A stretch of DNA of 64,000 nucleotides from an uncultured Clostridia bacterium. Its GTDB lineage: Bacteria; Bacillota; Clostridia; Christensenellales; UBA1242. Positions 9,238 through 17,042 of this stretch are shown here, piece by piece. The DNA is taken from contig CALVZK010000004.1 in the NCBI GenBank assembly GCA_944372505.1, positions 21,585-85,584 of the forward strand, given 5' to 3'. The translations under genes were made by a program, and so were the position numbers. Each line of letters opens with the position of its first letter. The first letter of the stretch is position 1. Under the pieces are notes generated by a model. That model did not search any database. It had not been told where the DNA came from and was given only the letters and a program-made list of their open reading frames with translations.

Positions 9238-9333
9238 AAAAAACTCCTTGATTTAGTTTGTAAAAATGAATAATTTTTTATACCAATTATTGTTAACTTT
9301 CCCTTTTGAAACTTAAACTCAAAATTGCTTTAT

Positions 9334-9372
9334 GTCAATGTATATTGACGAAAACTATTTTTATTATAAAAT
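9334..9372 (+). promoter_or_regulatory. Promoter with overlapping palindrome upstream of the broken LRR-like gene
   Basis: GTCAATgtatATTGAC is a perfect inverted repeat at 9334-9349. Its right arm overlaps a TTGACG -35 box (9345-9350), followed after 16 bases by TAAAAT (9367-9372) and an AAGGAG site before the ATG at 9392. The position suggests an operator, but no regulator can be named. Confidence 0.45.
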
Positions 9373-9391
9373 ATATATAAGGAGAAACAAG

Positions 9392-9977
9392 ATGTATACT
9401 TTTTTATCTTTACGCACAATTAATAAAGAAAATATAAATATCAAATGTTCTATAGATAAAAAAATCGTATATTTTTTTTATCGAAAAGTATTAAAGTTAT
9501 AAGACTAATTTTTCTAAACAAAAAAATATAAAACTCTTTATCTCTTGAATTTTCAAAAATACAAAATCTTTCAAATTTAAAAATTATCGGAAATAATTTT
9601 TGCGGTTTTGCTGCAGAAATTGAGGATATGTCTTCTTTAGAAACAATACTTGGTGACGCTGATTTTTTTCTTACAAAAATAGATTCTTTACCAAATTTAA
9701 GATATGTAAAAGGAACTTTTTGTCCGTGTGATTTAAAAATTCTTCCAAAATTAGAAATCCTCGGCTCTGATGCCATTTTGAAAATACTTTAATAGAAAAA
9801 ATTCCTAATTTAAAAATAATAAAAGGCAATGCTTATTTTTATAAATCGCAAACATTTCTATTAAAAAGATTAATAGTGCAAGGTTGTAATATACAAGGTG
9901 ATATTTTTGTAGAGAATAAAAAGATTGATAAAGAAAAATTATCTAAATGCAATTTCGAAGAGGAAATAACAAAATAA
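9392..9977 (+). pseudogene. Broken leucine-rich-repeat-like gene
   Basis: An ATG at 9392 behind an AAGGAG site opens a frame that stops after 36 codons (stop TAA ending at about 9502). Downstream, from about 9528, another frame reads NLKIIGNNFCGFAAEI, MSSLETILGDADFF, LPNLRYVKGTF and LPKLEILGSDA, then hits a stop near 9792. A shift of frame near 9778 continues as LIEKIPNLKIIKGNAYFY and ends at 9977. The recurring LPNLKxIxG units look like leucine-rich repeats and are too regular to be chance, but they are split over frames with stops between, so the gene is dead. Both the promoter region and the terminator are still recognisable, which suggests recent decay. The opposite-strand frame here is a shadow. 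Confidence 0.6.
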
Positions 9978-9984
9978 ATAATAT

Positions 9985-10013
9985 AAAAAATTCATCGTTT
10001 TGATGAATTTTTT
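9985..10013. terminator. Bidirectional terminator
   Basis: AAAAATTCATC-GTTTT-GATGAATTTTT with A and T runs on the two sides, between the convergent broken gene (plus) and the transglutaminase-like gene (minus). Confidence 0.75.
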
Positions 10014-11430
10014 AATTTTCTTTTTCAAATTGATTCCCTTTTTTTGATTGTTTATCCATTTTTTTGTACTCTTTAATCTTTTTACCACCAAGTTGCTCAT
10101 ATGCATTTTTGACAAAACAATTTTCTGCCTTTCTTTTAAAATCTAAAATCGAATAAACGCTAGATTTTAAAATGTCTTCCTCGCTTTTTATTGTTGCAAA
10201 TTCTTTACTTTCATCTTCTAAAGCATCAAAATAAATTTTTGTCAGTGCCTTTTTATAAGAAGTTATATCAATTGGTTCACTTATTTTCCCATATTTTGAT
10301 ATTACTTGAGGTTCTTTTTTAATCGCTTGATAAATTTTACTTAATCTAAATAAAGTTTTACTCTTACTATAAATATTTTTACTTTTTAAAAATGATTGAA
10401 CATCAATGAAAATACTTTGAAATCTATCAGGTCGAAATTCTTGTATGTAAAAATTTTTTCTAAGATGTTTCATATCATTTATTGGTACAAGACAATAAGA
10501 ATAGCCTAAACCATCTTCGCTATGATCTAATTTTGAATCGTGTGAAGCATCTTCTATATAAAAACCATCTATATTATAGAGTTTGTCTTTTAAATATATT
10601 AAATTTTGACAATGAGCTCCCCCTTCATTTTTAAATTTTTTTCTTATTTCACACGGCATTATATCGCACTTTAAATTTTGATCATCAAACTTATCAACCA
10701 AAGCCTTTATCATTGAAGCAAATCCTGCACAATTAATTTCTTCATTATTAAAGGCTCCAACAATTACTCTTTCGCTTTCCATGCCTCCTTCCTTATATTT
10801 AAATCTTTCAGTAACGAATTTATGAAAAAAAAGAAATGCTTCAAAAGGAGAATAATTGTTTTGTTTAACATAATCAACTACTTTATTTAATTTTTCGTCC
10901 GCTAATTTTACTTGTCTAAAAGTCCAATAATATTTCAAATCTTTTTCATGCTCATACGAAGAAAATTCATTAAAAATCAATTCCTCTTGTCCACTTTCAA
11001 CTAACATATCATTTAGTCGAGTTAACCTCTTCATTTCCTCATTAGTGTAATAATAACTAACAGGCATGTCATTACTTAAACTTTTAATATCGTCATCTAT
11101 ACAAACAATAACCTTGTGTCCATTTTCTGATGTTACTTTTGCAACCTCATAAATAATATCAAACTTTGAAGAAATAATGTCTCTTTTGTTTAAAGCAAGA
11201 TAAACATCAATTACTTGTGAAAGATCCTTTTCTCCTTTTTTCACATCTGAAATTTCTTGCAACCTAAATTTAAAAGTTGGACCATATGCTAGTGATGTAA
11301 GCATTCCTGAAAGACCACTCATATGATTAAAAATATTATATTCATCTATATAACCATGAATAATTTTTTGTTTAATACTTTCATAGTCCAAAATTTCCAC
11401 ATCTTTAAAATTTTCAGCTCTAAAAATCAT
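10012..11430 (-). CDS. Transglutaminase-like (papain-fold) protein
   Basis: A 472-residue soluble protein. The likely catalytic triad of the transglutaminase-like superfamily is visible: C234 in NCAGFASMIKAL, H273 in GGAHCQNLIYL and D288 in NIDGFYIED. It has no signal peptide or membrane segment, so it probably acts in the cytoplasm; flanking regions are helical, charged and unrecognised. The start at 11430 is chosen because a GGAGG site lies 5 bases upstream (11436-11440); a longer frame starting at 11535 would overlap the dehydrogenase gene and begin with an implausible segment. Members of this fold include proteases, peptide N-glycanases and inactive binding versions; the substrate here is unknown. 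Confidence 0.6.
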   Translation of the reverse strand: MIFRAENFKDVEILDYESIKQKIIHGYIDEYNIFNHMSGLSGMLTSLAYGPTFKFRLQEISDVKKGEKDLSQVIDVYLALNKRDIISSKFDIIYEVAKVTSENGHKVIVCIDDDIKSLSNDMPVSYYYTNEEMKRLTRLNDMLVESGQEELIFNEFSSYEHEKDLKYYWTFRQVKLADEKLNKVVDYVKQNNYSPFEAFLFFHKFVTERFKYKEGGMESERVIVGAFNNEEINCAGFASMIKALVDKFDDQNLKCDIMPCEIRKKFKNEGGAHCQNLIYLKDKLYNIDGFYIEDASHDSKLDHSEDGLGYSYCLVPINDMKHLRKNFYIQEFRPDRFQSIFIDVQSFLKSKNIYSKSKTLFRLSKIYQAIKKEPQVISKYGKISEPIDITSYKKALTKIYFDALEDESKEFATIKSEEDILKSSVYSILDFKRKAENCFVKNAYEQLGGKKIKEYKKMDKQSKKGNQFEKEN

Positions 11431-11489
11431 AAAGTCCTCCAAGTGTAGAAAAATAATAACATAATTTATACTTAATTTCAATTTATGAT

Positions 11490-12278
11490 TTATATATTTT
11501 TGTATTTTTTGTTGAATTTTTGTTGTTTGATCCATGTTCTCATAACTAATTTCTTTGGAAGAACATTAACTAATCTTACTTGACTTCTTGCTATAAACCC
11601 ACAAATAGAAATTTCTTTACCTTTTTTTGAATCCTTAATCGCTTTTCTTACAACTTTTTTAGGATCATACATTACAATATATTTCGTAACAACTTCATTT
11701 TTTGTCAATGTATCTTTTGCTCTATCAAAGAAAGCCGTTTTAGTCCAAAATGGGCAAACTGTTGTAACTTTAATTTTTTTGTTCTTAAGTTCTTGATTTA
11801 AAGCACGGCTATAACTCAAAACAAAAGCTTTACTTGCACCATAAACAGCCATGTAAGGAACGGGTTGAAAACCGGCAACCGACGCAATTTGAATAATTTT
11901 CCCTCCCTCTCCAATAAAAGGCAAAACATATTCCGTCATCTGCATAAGCGCTTTACAATTTAAATCTATCATGTTAGCACTTTGTTTAATATCAATTTCA
12001 TCATAGCGTCCAAACTTGCCAAATCCAGCACAATTGGCTAAAAATTTTACATTAGGTTTTTCTTTATTAAGAACAGAAATTAAGAAATCGAAACTTTCTT
12101 GATTTGTTAAATCCAAATCAAAATATCTAAAATTTCCTTTTAAACTGCTTTTTATTTTTTCTAATTTATCTGCTCCTAATCCAATACCCCATATTTCATC
12201 AAACTGTCCATCAAGTTGTAAAACGAATTCTTTTCCCATACCAGAAGACGCGCCTGTGATAATTGCTATATTATTCAT
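11490..12278 (-). CDS. Short-chain dehydrogenase/reductase
   Basis: A 262-residue SDR of the classical type. The cofactor motif TGASSGMG is at residues 8-15, NCAGFG is the NAG-type motif, and the active-site YGASK motif with the preceding serine (IASVAGF) is present. The length is normal. The C-terminal extension (RAIKDSKKGKEISICGF.. LVMRTWIKQQ) resembles the YqjQ/DltE-like branch that acts on lipid or acyl substrates, but the substrate cannot be read from sequence. The AAGGAG site at the ATG and the 8-base overlap with the upstream membrane protein gene indicate an operon. Confidence 0.88.
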   Translation of the reverse strand: MNNIAIITGASSGMGKEFVLQLDGQFDEIWGIGLGADKLEKIKSSLKGNFRYFDLDLTNQESFDFLISVLNKEKPNVKFLANCAGFGKFGRYDEIDIKQSANMIDLNCKALMQMTEYVLPFIGEGGKIIQIASVAGFQPVPYMAVYGASKAFVLSYSRALNQELKNKKIKVTTVCPFWTKTAFFDRAKDTLTKNEVVTKYIVMYDPKKVVRKAIKDSKKGKEISICGFIARSQVRLVNVLPKKLVMRTWIKQQKFNKKYKNI

Positions 12279-12696
12279 TAAAATCTCCTTTTTTATTTTT
12301 TAATTGTCTTGACTTTATTTTTGTTATTTTTTTATTTAAATGGTCGACTTTCTTTAACTTTTTTTCTTTCTCTTTAATTTCTCTTTTTAATATTGCCTTC
12401 TGAAGTGAAGCTTGTCCTTTTGTAGTTAAAAGCATGTCTCCTATTCTAGTGATTACAGAGCCAGTGATAATTAGTAAAATAAACGGAATTGCAATAAACC
12501 AATAAATCATCGCAGTGTCTGTTTCAAATTTAAAAAATAATAAGAAAAAAGCAATAAAACAGCCAATAAATCCTAAAAGTCCTACTGTAAGAAAAGTCCC
12601 TCCAACAATTAAATAAATTCTCTTTATTTTTCGAGCTTGTTCTAGCGAACACTTGGTTAAAATTTTATTATTAATTTTTTCAATATAATTTTCCAT
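12271..12696 (-). CDS. Small membrane protein with basic coiled tail
   Basis: A 141-residue protein with two membrane segments (about residues 27-54 and 62-84) and a long lysine/glutamate-rich C-terminal helix (about 95-141) that would sit in the cytoplasm. The start at 12696 is supported by an AAGGAG site 7 bases upstream; an upstream in-frame ATG at 12750 has no such site and would extend into the neighbouring broken gene. It overlaps the dehydrogenase gene by 8 bases, so the two are translated together. No known family is recognised; a role as a membrane partner of the dehydrogenase is only an inference from the overlap. Confidence 0.55.
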   Translation of the reverse strand: MENYIEKINNKILTKCSLEQARKIKRIYLIVGGTFLTVGLLGFIGCFIAFFLLFFKFETDTAMIYWFIAIPFILLIITGSVITRIGDMLLTTKGQASLQKAILKREIKEKEKKLKKVDHLNKKITKIKSRQLKNKKGDFNE

Positions 12697-12739
12697 CAAA
12701 ACTCCTTTGCAAATTTTTAAATATTTAAATATTCTTTTC

Positions 12740-13320
12740 TTATTCAACAAACAAAGATATTATACATATTAACACATCAACAATATTTTTTAAATCTTTA
12801 TTTTTATCAACAAGTCTTTTATTAATACAAAATTGAAGTTTAAAACATTTATCTTTTATTTGATTAATTGTTCTTGTTCTTTTTTGAGGATCAAAAATAG
12901 AATTTACAGAAAATCTTGTTATATTTATTGTTTAAAATATTTATTATCTGGTAAAATTTATACTTGTCATAATTTTCCGGTAACATCATTAAGATATCAT
13001 CTCCCCGGTTTTCATTAATTATATGCAATATAGGAAGAATTTTCATCGTAATTAACATCATCATCACAATTTTTAGTTTTATAAATAATAGAATAACCAA
13101 AATATTTATTTAAAAGTTTAGCAATAACCCCAGTGAAAGACTCGGGCAATTTTATTTTTCCATTACGAGTTTGCGGTGCAGAATGTGGTGCACTAATTAT
13201 AATATTTTTAATATAACCTTCTTCATATTCAAAAGAGTTGTCTGTACCATTTTGAATATAGGTTAAAAGATTATTAATTTCTTTTCTTTTTATATTAACC
13301 TTTTCTAAATTTACTTTCAT
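12740..13320 (-). pseudogene. Broken N-formylglutamate amidohydrolase-like gene
   Basis: From the ATG at 13320 one frame reads IISAPHSAPQTRNGKIKLPESFTG and SIIYKTKNCDDDVNYD, which resembles the N-terminal part of the N-formylglutamate amidohydrolase-like proteins of Clostridia (PH-S...R-G-K...TG, YKTKN-DDxNYD). That frame stops at 13015. The next frame continues as INENRGDDILMMLPENYDKYKFYQIINILNNKYN, and a third reads FDPQKRTRTINQIKDKCFKLQFCINKRL and ends at 12740, which fits the C-terminal part of the same family. Two frameshifts and a missing middle part, including the expected D-L-H-G region, show that the gene is dead. It had a leaderless-type promoter (TATAAT at 13332-13327, 6 bases before the ATG). 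Confidence 0.55.
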
Positions 13321-13412
13321 AATTTTATTATAACACAAAAAAAATATTATCAAAACGATTTAAATAAAATAAGAAAACTTAAGAATATATAAAAACCCTA
13401 ACAAAAAATTCC

Positions 13413-13441
13413 TTGACAACTTAAAGATTAAAATATATAAT
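13413..13441 (+). promoter_or_regulatory. Promoter of tRNA-Leu
   Basis: TTGACA (13413-13418), 17-base spacer, TATAAT (13436-13441), ending 15 bases before the tRNA. Fully consensus. Confidence 0.85.
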
Positions 13442-13456
13442 TTAAAATACATAAAT

Positions 13457-13538
13457 GCGGATATGGCGGAATGGCAGACGCGCTGGATTTAGGTTCCAGT
13501 CCGAAAGGGTGCAGGTTCAACTCCTGTTATCCGCACCA
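13457..13538 (+). tRNA. tRNA-Leu (TAG)
   Basis: An 82-base class II tRNA. The acceptor stem is GCGGATA/TATCCGC with an encoded ACCA end, the anticodon stem CTGGA/TCCAG encloses TTTAGGT (anticodon TAG), the variable arm is TCCGAAAGGGT, and the T arm is GCAGG-TTCAACT-CCTGT. It is flanked by its own promoter and terminator. Confidence 0.93.
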
Positions 13539-13542
13539 AAAG

Positions 13543-13581
13543 GCTACAACTCTTAAATTTAAGGATTGTAGCAATTTTTTT
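13543..13581 (+). terminator. Terminator after tRNA-Leu
   Basis: A long hairpin GCTACAA..TTGTAGC with an inner CTTAA/TTAAG part and a T-run, right after the tRNA. The remaining bases to 13740 are AT-rich with no gene seen. Confidence 0.8.
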
Positions 13582-13746
13582 AAGTTGTTATTATTTGTTA
13601 AAATATCATAAAAGTTAATTTGAAATTAATTTTATAAAATTTAAAATTAATTTTTTTTTGATTTTGTTTTTTAAAATTTATTTTGTTTTATTTATCATGT
13701 ATGATAATATGTTTTATAGAAAAAAATAAATTGTTTCGAGGTGATT

Positions 13747-15219
13747 ATGAAAAGAAAAAATTTGATTATTCTACTCTTAATATTTACGTTTTGCTCTCTT
13801 GCCTCTATAACTCTTTTTGCTTGTGGAGCTAAAGTAGCTCCTGAAAGTATCTCTTTTAATAAAAATGATGGTACAATTTTGGAAGAAGTAACTTTATACA
13901 AAAACAATTATTTATACATAGATCAATTTTTAAACATATATCCAAAAAATGCTAATGGGTATACTCTGCAATGGAGTTCTTCTAATGAAGAAAAAGTTGA
14001 CATAAGTTTTACAAATAATTACGAAGTTAAAATAAGAGCATTAGACTGTACATATGACAACCCCGTTACAATTTTATGTAAAATTAAAGACACTGATTTA
14101 TCTGCTTCAATAAAAGTTAATGTAACAGATGGAGAAATCTATAACATGTTTATAGATCAAACATTAGAAGAAACAACTTTTTATGCAGGTCAAGAATTTA
14201 ATAAAGATATATTGATAGTATGGGGAGAATTTGAAAGTGGGAAAAAATATTTGATTCCTGTTAACGAATTAGAAATTATAGTAGATTCTCCTTTAAAAGT
14301 AGGAAGTATTTTGTATGTAAAATATGGGAAGTTCCAAGCATCAATTAATTTAAATGTTATTGAAGATACTATAGAAACTTTAAATATTGAACAAAATCCA
14401 AATAAAATCAATTATTTAATTGGTGAAATATTTGATCCAACTGGCATGATTATTAGTGCTAAATATGCTAGCGGAAAGACAGAAATAATCAGTAATTATA
14501 CATTTGAAAATTCTCCATTTACTTACAAAGACAACTCTATAACTATAAGTTATAAAAATGCAAGTGTAAATTTACCATTAACTATATCTGCAACAACAAC
14601 TGTAACTTCATATTCTAATCTACAAAGTGCAATTGATAATGCAAATGTTGGAGACAGTATAATGATTGGAGGTACTGAACATATAAATGTCGGAACGATT
14701 TATATACCAGTATCAAAAAATTTAACAATATATGGTAAAACATTAAAAAATGGTTACACAAAAATAACTTCCGTGAATGGAAAAAGCATATTTAAAATAA
14801 TTAATGACGCAAATGCTACGCATGGAAATACTTTAACTATAGCAAATTTAGAACTTTCTGCAAGTGATACATCTCTTATATGTTATGACGAAGAAAATTC
14901 TAAAACAAATTTAAACAACTCATCTTTAACAATAGATAATGTTAAATTTAATTATAATAATTCTTCTACAGGTTTAAACTTGAGTGGAAACGAAAAATTT
15001 TCCCCTTTAAATATGTTTAGTCTAACAATTAATATTTTAAATTGTACTTTCCAAGAAAATGATTTAGAAACAGATACTGATTTCGCTATTTATATTAAAA
15101 ATATTGAAAACAGTAATATAAATATTGATAATTGTAATTTAAATTTTGACTATGATTACTTTAAAATTACAAACTTTAATAATTTAATTGTAAAAGTAGA
15201 TGGAAATCAAATAAATTAA
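13747..15219 (+). CDS. Lipoprotein with Ig-like domains and beta-helix C-terminus
   Basis: A 490-residue exported lipoprotein. The signal peptide ends in a lipobox LFAC, so the cysteine near residue 27 should carry the lipid. After it come a Big_2-like bacterial Ig domain (about 32-125, with the WSSSNEEKVDIS and KIKDTDLSASIKVNV strands) and two further Ig-like segments with paired phrases (YAGQEFNKDILIVWGEFESGK; YLIGEIFDPTGMIISAKYASGK), as in Big_3 cell-wall domains. The last part (SAIDNANVGDSIMIGG onward) looks like a right-handed parallel beta-helix. The ATG at 13747 follows GAGGTG by 3 bases; a GTG at 13741 is the alternative. It is one of two plus-strand lipoproteins on the otherwise minus-strand left side of the origin. 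Confidence 0.65.
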   Translation: MKRKNLIILLLIFTFCSLASITLFACGAKVAPESISFNKNDGTILEEVTLYKNNYLYIDQFLNIYPKNANGYTLQWSSSNEEKVDISFTNNYEVKIRALDCTYDNPVTILCKIKDTDLSASIKVNVTDGEIYNMFIDQTLEETTFYAGQEFNKDILIVWGEFESGKKYLIPVNELEIIVDSPLKVGSILYVKYGKFQASINLNVIEDTIETLNIEQNPNKINYLIGEIFDPTGMIISAKYASGKTEIISNYTFENSPFTYKDNSITISYKNASVNLPLTISATTTVTSYSNLQSAIDNANVGDSIMIGGTEHINVGTIYIPVSKNLTIYGKTLKNGYTKITSVNGKSIFKIINDANATHGNTLTIANLELSASDTSLICYDEENSKTNLNNSSLTIDNVKFNYNNSSTGLNLSGNEKFSPLNMFSLTINILNCTFQENDLETDTDFAIYIKNIENSNINIDNCNLNFDYDYFKITNFNNLIVKVDGNQIN

Positions 15220-15222
15220 ATT

Positions 15223-15247
15223 AAAAACCGGAAGTTCCGGTTTTTTT
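15223..15247 (+). terminator. Terminator of the Ig-domain lipoprotein gene
   Basis: AAAAACCGGAA-GT-TCCGGTTTTTTT, a strong hairpin with a T-run right after the stop codon. Confidence 0.88.
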
Positions 15248-15292
15248 GTATATTTTTTTTATTAATTCACAAAATAACAACAAGGAGGAAAT

Positions 15293-15766
15293 ATGAATAA
15301 ATTTTTAAAAATTTCTACACTTTCAATATCTCTTGCTCTTGCAGCAACTGGATTACTAGGTTGTGGAGAAAAAGATCCTCATTCAAATTACACATTTGAA
15401 GTGTCTGATTTTGAAAATGTAACTGTAGGAGAAGTTAAAACTGTTGATGTAAAATTAACTGCTAACGACATAAGAGATGAGGGATATGAAAAAGTGTTAA
15501 TTATGGTAGATGTTTCAGATAAGGATAATTTACAATTAAAAGCAACTGATACACAAAGTCAAGAATGGGATGTTGCTCAAATAGGTTATTGGGGTCCACC
15601 AGATGGTTTTGCTATAAGCAAAGATTATAATGTTACTACAACATTTAAAGCAACCGCATTAAAGGCTGGAAATTATTCTGTAAAATTAAGACTTGTAGAT
15701 CTAAACAACAACAAAGATGTTTTAGCGTTGAAAACAATTACATTTACTGCTGTAGAAAAAGCATAA
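15293..15766 (+). CDS. Small lipoprotein with one Ig-like domain
   Basis: A 157-residue lipoprotein. The signal peptide ends in the lipobox LLGC (C24), followed by one beta-sandwich-like domain: YTFEVSDFENVTVGEVKTVDVKLTAND, TTTFKATALKAGNYSVKLRLVDL and a final LKTITFTAVEK strand. It is separated from the lipoprotein gene upstream by a terminator, so it is a separate transcript, with a strong AAGGAGG site. No catalytic motif is seen. The two adjacent exported Ig-type proteins may belong together, but this is only positional. Confidence 0.6.
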   Translation: MNKFLKISTLSISLALAATGLLGCGEKDPHSNYTFEVSDFENVTVGEVKTVDVKLTANDIRDEGYEKVLIMVDVSDKDNLQLKATDTQSQEWDVAQIGYWGPPDGFAISKDYNVTTTFKATALKAGNYSVKLRLVDLNNNKDVLALKTITFTAVEKA

Positions 15767-15790
15767 AAGCAAGTTAAACTTGCTTTTTTA
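15765..15790. terminator. Bidirectional terminator between lipoprotein and recF
   Basis: AAAAGCAAGT-TAA-ACTTGCTTTTTT between the convergent lipoprotein gene and recF; it overlaps the end of recF. Confidence 0.8.
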
Positions 15791-16838
15791 TTTTAAAAAC
15801 TTTAGCATCTATTTTTTCATTAAAATCTGTACAAGTTATAATTGTTTGAGTTTTACTCGTAAATTTTAAAAGTTTATTTTTTCTATAATTATCTAATTCG
15901 CTAAAAACATCATCTAATAATAATATAGGATATTCCCCTGTTCTTTGTTTTATTATTTCAAGTTCAGCAAGTTTTAAAGATAGTGCTGCTGTTCTTTGTT
16001 GTCCTTGACTACCAAAACTTTTTACTTCTATATCATTTAAATAAATATCAATATCATCTCTATGAACACCAATAGAAGTAAATCCATTTTTAAAATCTTT
16101 TGTTAAATTTTTTTGTAAAGTTTTTAACATATTTTCTTTGTAGTTTTCATTAAAAGAACTTTTATATTCGATTTTCAAAGTTTCTTTTCCACCTGATATA
16201 TATTCATGTGCTAATTTTGCATAAGGAGATAAAATTTCTATAAAATTTTTTCTTTCTATAAATATTTTTTCTGCTAATTCTGCAAGTGCTCTATCCCAAA
16301 TATCTATAGTTTGTTTAATAATTTCTAAATCGCTAGAACTTTTAAGAAGTTTATTTCTATTTGCTAAAACTTTTTCATATCTTCCTATTAAATAAAAATA
16401 TCTTTTATTTGTTTGACAAATATCTATATCCATAAATCTTCTTCTTTCTTGAGGACTATCTTTTACTAACTTTAATTCTTCAGGCGAAAAAAATACCGCA
16501 TTAGCATATCCCATTAATTCTCCTATTCTTTTTATAGGAACACCATCTATTTTTATAGATTTTTTATGGTTATAATCAAAAAACATTTCAATTGTAATAT
16601 CTCTATATCTTTTTGAAAATTCTCCTTCAACATAACTTTGAGTTGAATCGAAATTGATAATATCTCTTTCTTTGTTTGTTCTAAAACTTTTTCCTATGAT
16701 TAGAAAAAAAATGGCTTCTAAAATATTGGTTTTTCCTTGAGCATTATCTCCAACAAGAATATTTAATTTATCGTCAAAGTCAAAAGTTTGATTTTTATAA
16801 CTTCTATAATTTTTAAGAAATAATCTTTTTATAGTCAT
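15774..16838 (-). CDS. recF: DNA replication and repair protein RecF
   Basis: A 354-residue SMC-like ATPase that helps load RecA at gapped DNA. Visible are the N-terminal TIKRLFLKNYRSYKN strand, Walker A GDNAQGKTN at about residue 30, the signature LSLKLAELE with FGSQGQQR before it, and Walker B LLLDDVFSELD near the C-terminus. The length is normal. In Bacillus-type origins recF follows dnaN on the same strand; here it lies left of dnaA and points the other way. It has no ribosome binding site: a TAAAAT -10 box ends 7 bases before the ATG, so the mRNA is probably leaderless. Confidence 0.96.
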   Translation of the reverse strand: MTIKRLFLKNYRSYKNQTFDFDDKLNILVGDNAQGKTNILEAIFFLIIGKSFRTNKERDIINFDSTQSYVEGEFSKRYRDITIEMFFDYNHKKSIKIDGVPIKRIGELMGYANAVFFSPEELKLVKDSPQERRRFMDIDICQTNKRYFYLIGRYEKVLANRNKLLKSSSDLEIIKQTIDIWDRALAELAEKIFIERKNFIEILSPYAKLAHEYISGGKETLKIEYKSSFNENYKENMLKTLQKNLTKDFKNGFTSIGVHRDDIDIYLNDIEVKSFGSQGQQRTAALSLKLAELEIIKQRTGEYPILLLDDVFSELDNYRKNKLLKFTSKTQTIITCTDFNEKIDAKVFKIKKQV

Positions 16839-16845
16839 AATTAAT

Positions 16846-16873
16846 ATTTTAACTAAATTTTATAAAAAATCAA
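16846..16873 (-). promoter_or_regulatory. recF promoter, leaderless type
   Basis: On the minus strand TTGATT (16873-16868), 16-base spacer, TAAAAT (16851-16846), then 7 bases to the ATG at 16838. Confidence 0.5.
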
Positions 16874-16992
16874 TTTATTTATAAAAATTTGGTTATATGT
16901 AAATTTAAATTTTAAATAAAAAAATAAAATTGACATTTTTGTTTTAAAAATTTGTAGTTTTTTGATATAATCTTGTTTGGCTAAAGTTGTGA

Positions 16993-17021
16993 TTGACTTT
17001 TTTAATATTGTAATTTATAAT
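16993..17021 (+). promoter_or_regulatory. dnaA promoter
   Basis: TTGACT (16993-16998), 17-base spacer, TATAAT (17016-17021), 21 bases before the dnaA ATG, with AGAAGG as ribosome binding site. No perfect DnaA box is seen in this recF-dnaA spacer. Confidence 0.75.
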
Positions 17022-17042
17022 AAAAATTAGAAGGTTAAAAAT

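Noticed and set aside
9450-9776. A 108-codon minus-strand frame over the broken LRR-like gene
   Set aside because: The plus strand reads coherent LPNLKxIxG repeats here; the minus frame has no ribosome binding site and low-complexity residues, so it is a shadow.
11431-11535. A longer N-terminus for the transglutaminase-like protein
   Set aside because: It overlaps the dehydrogenase gene; a GGAGG site supports the ATG at 11430.
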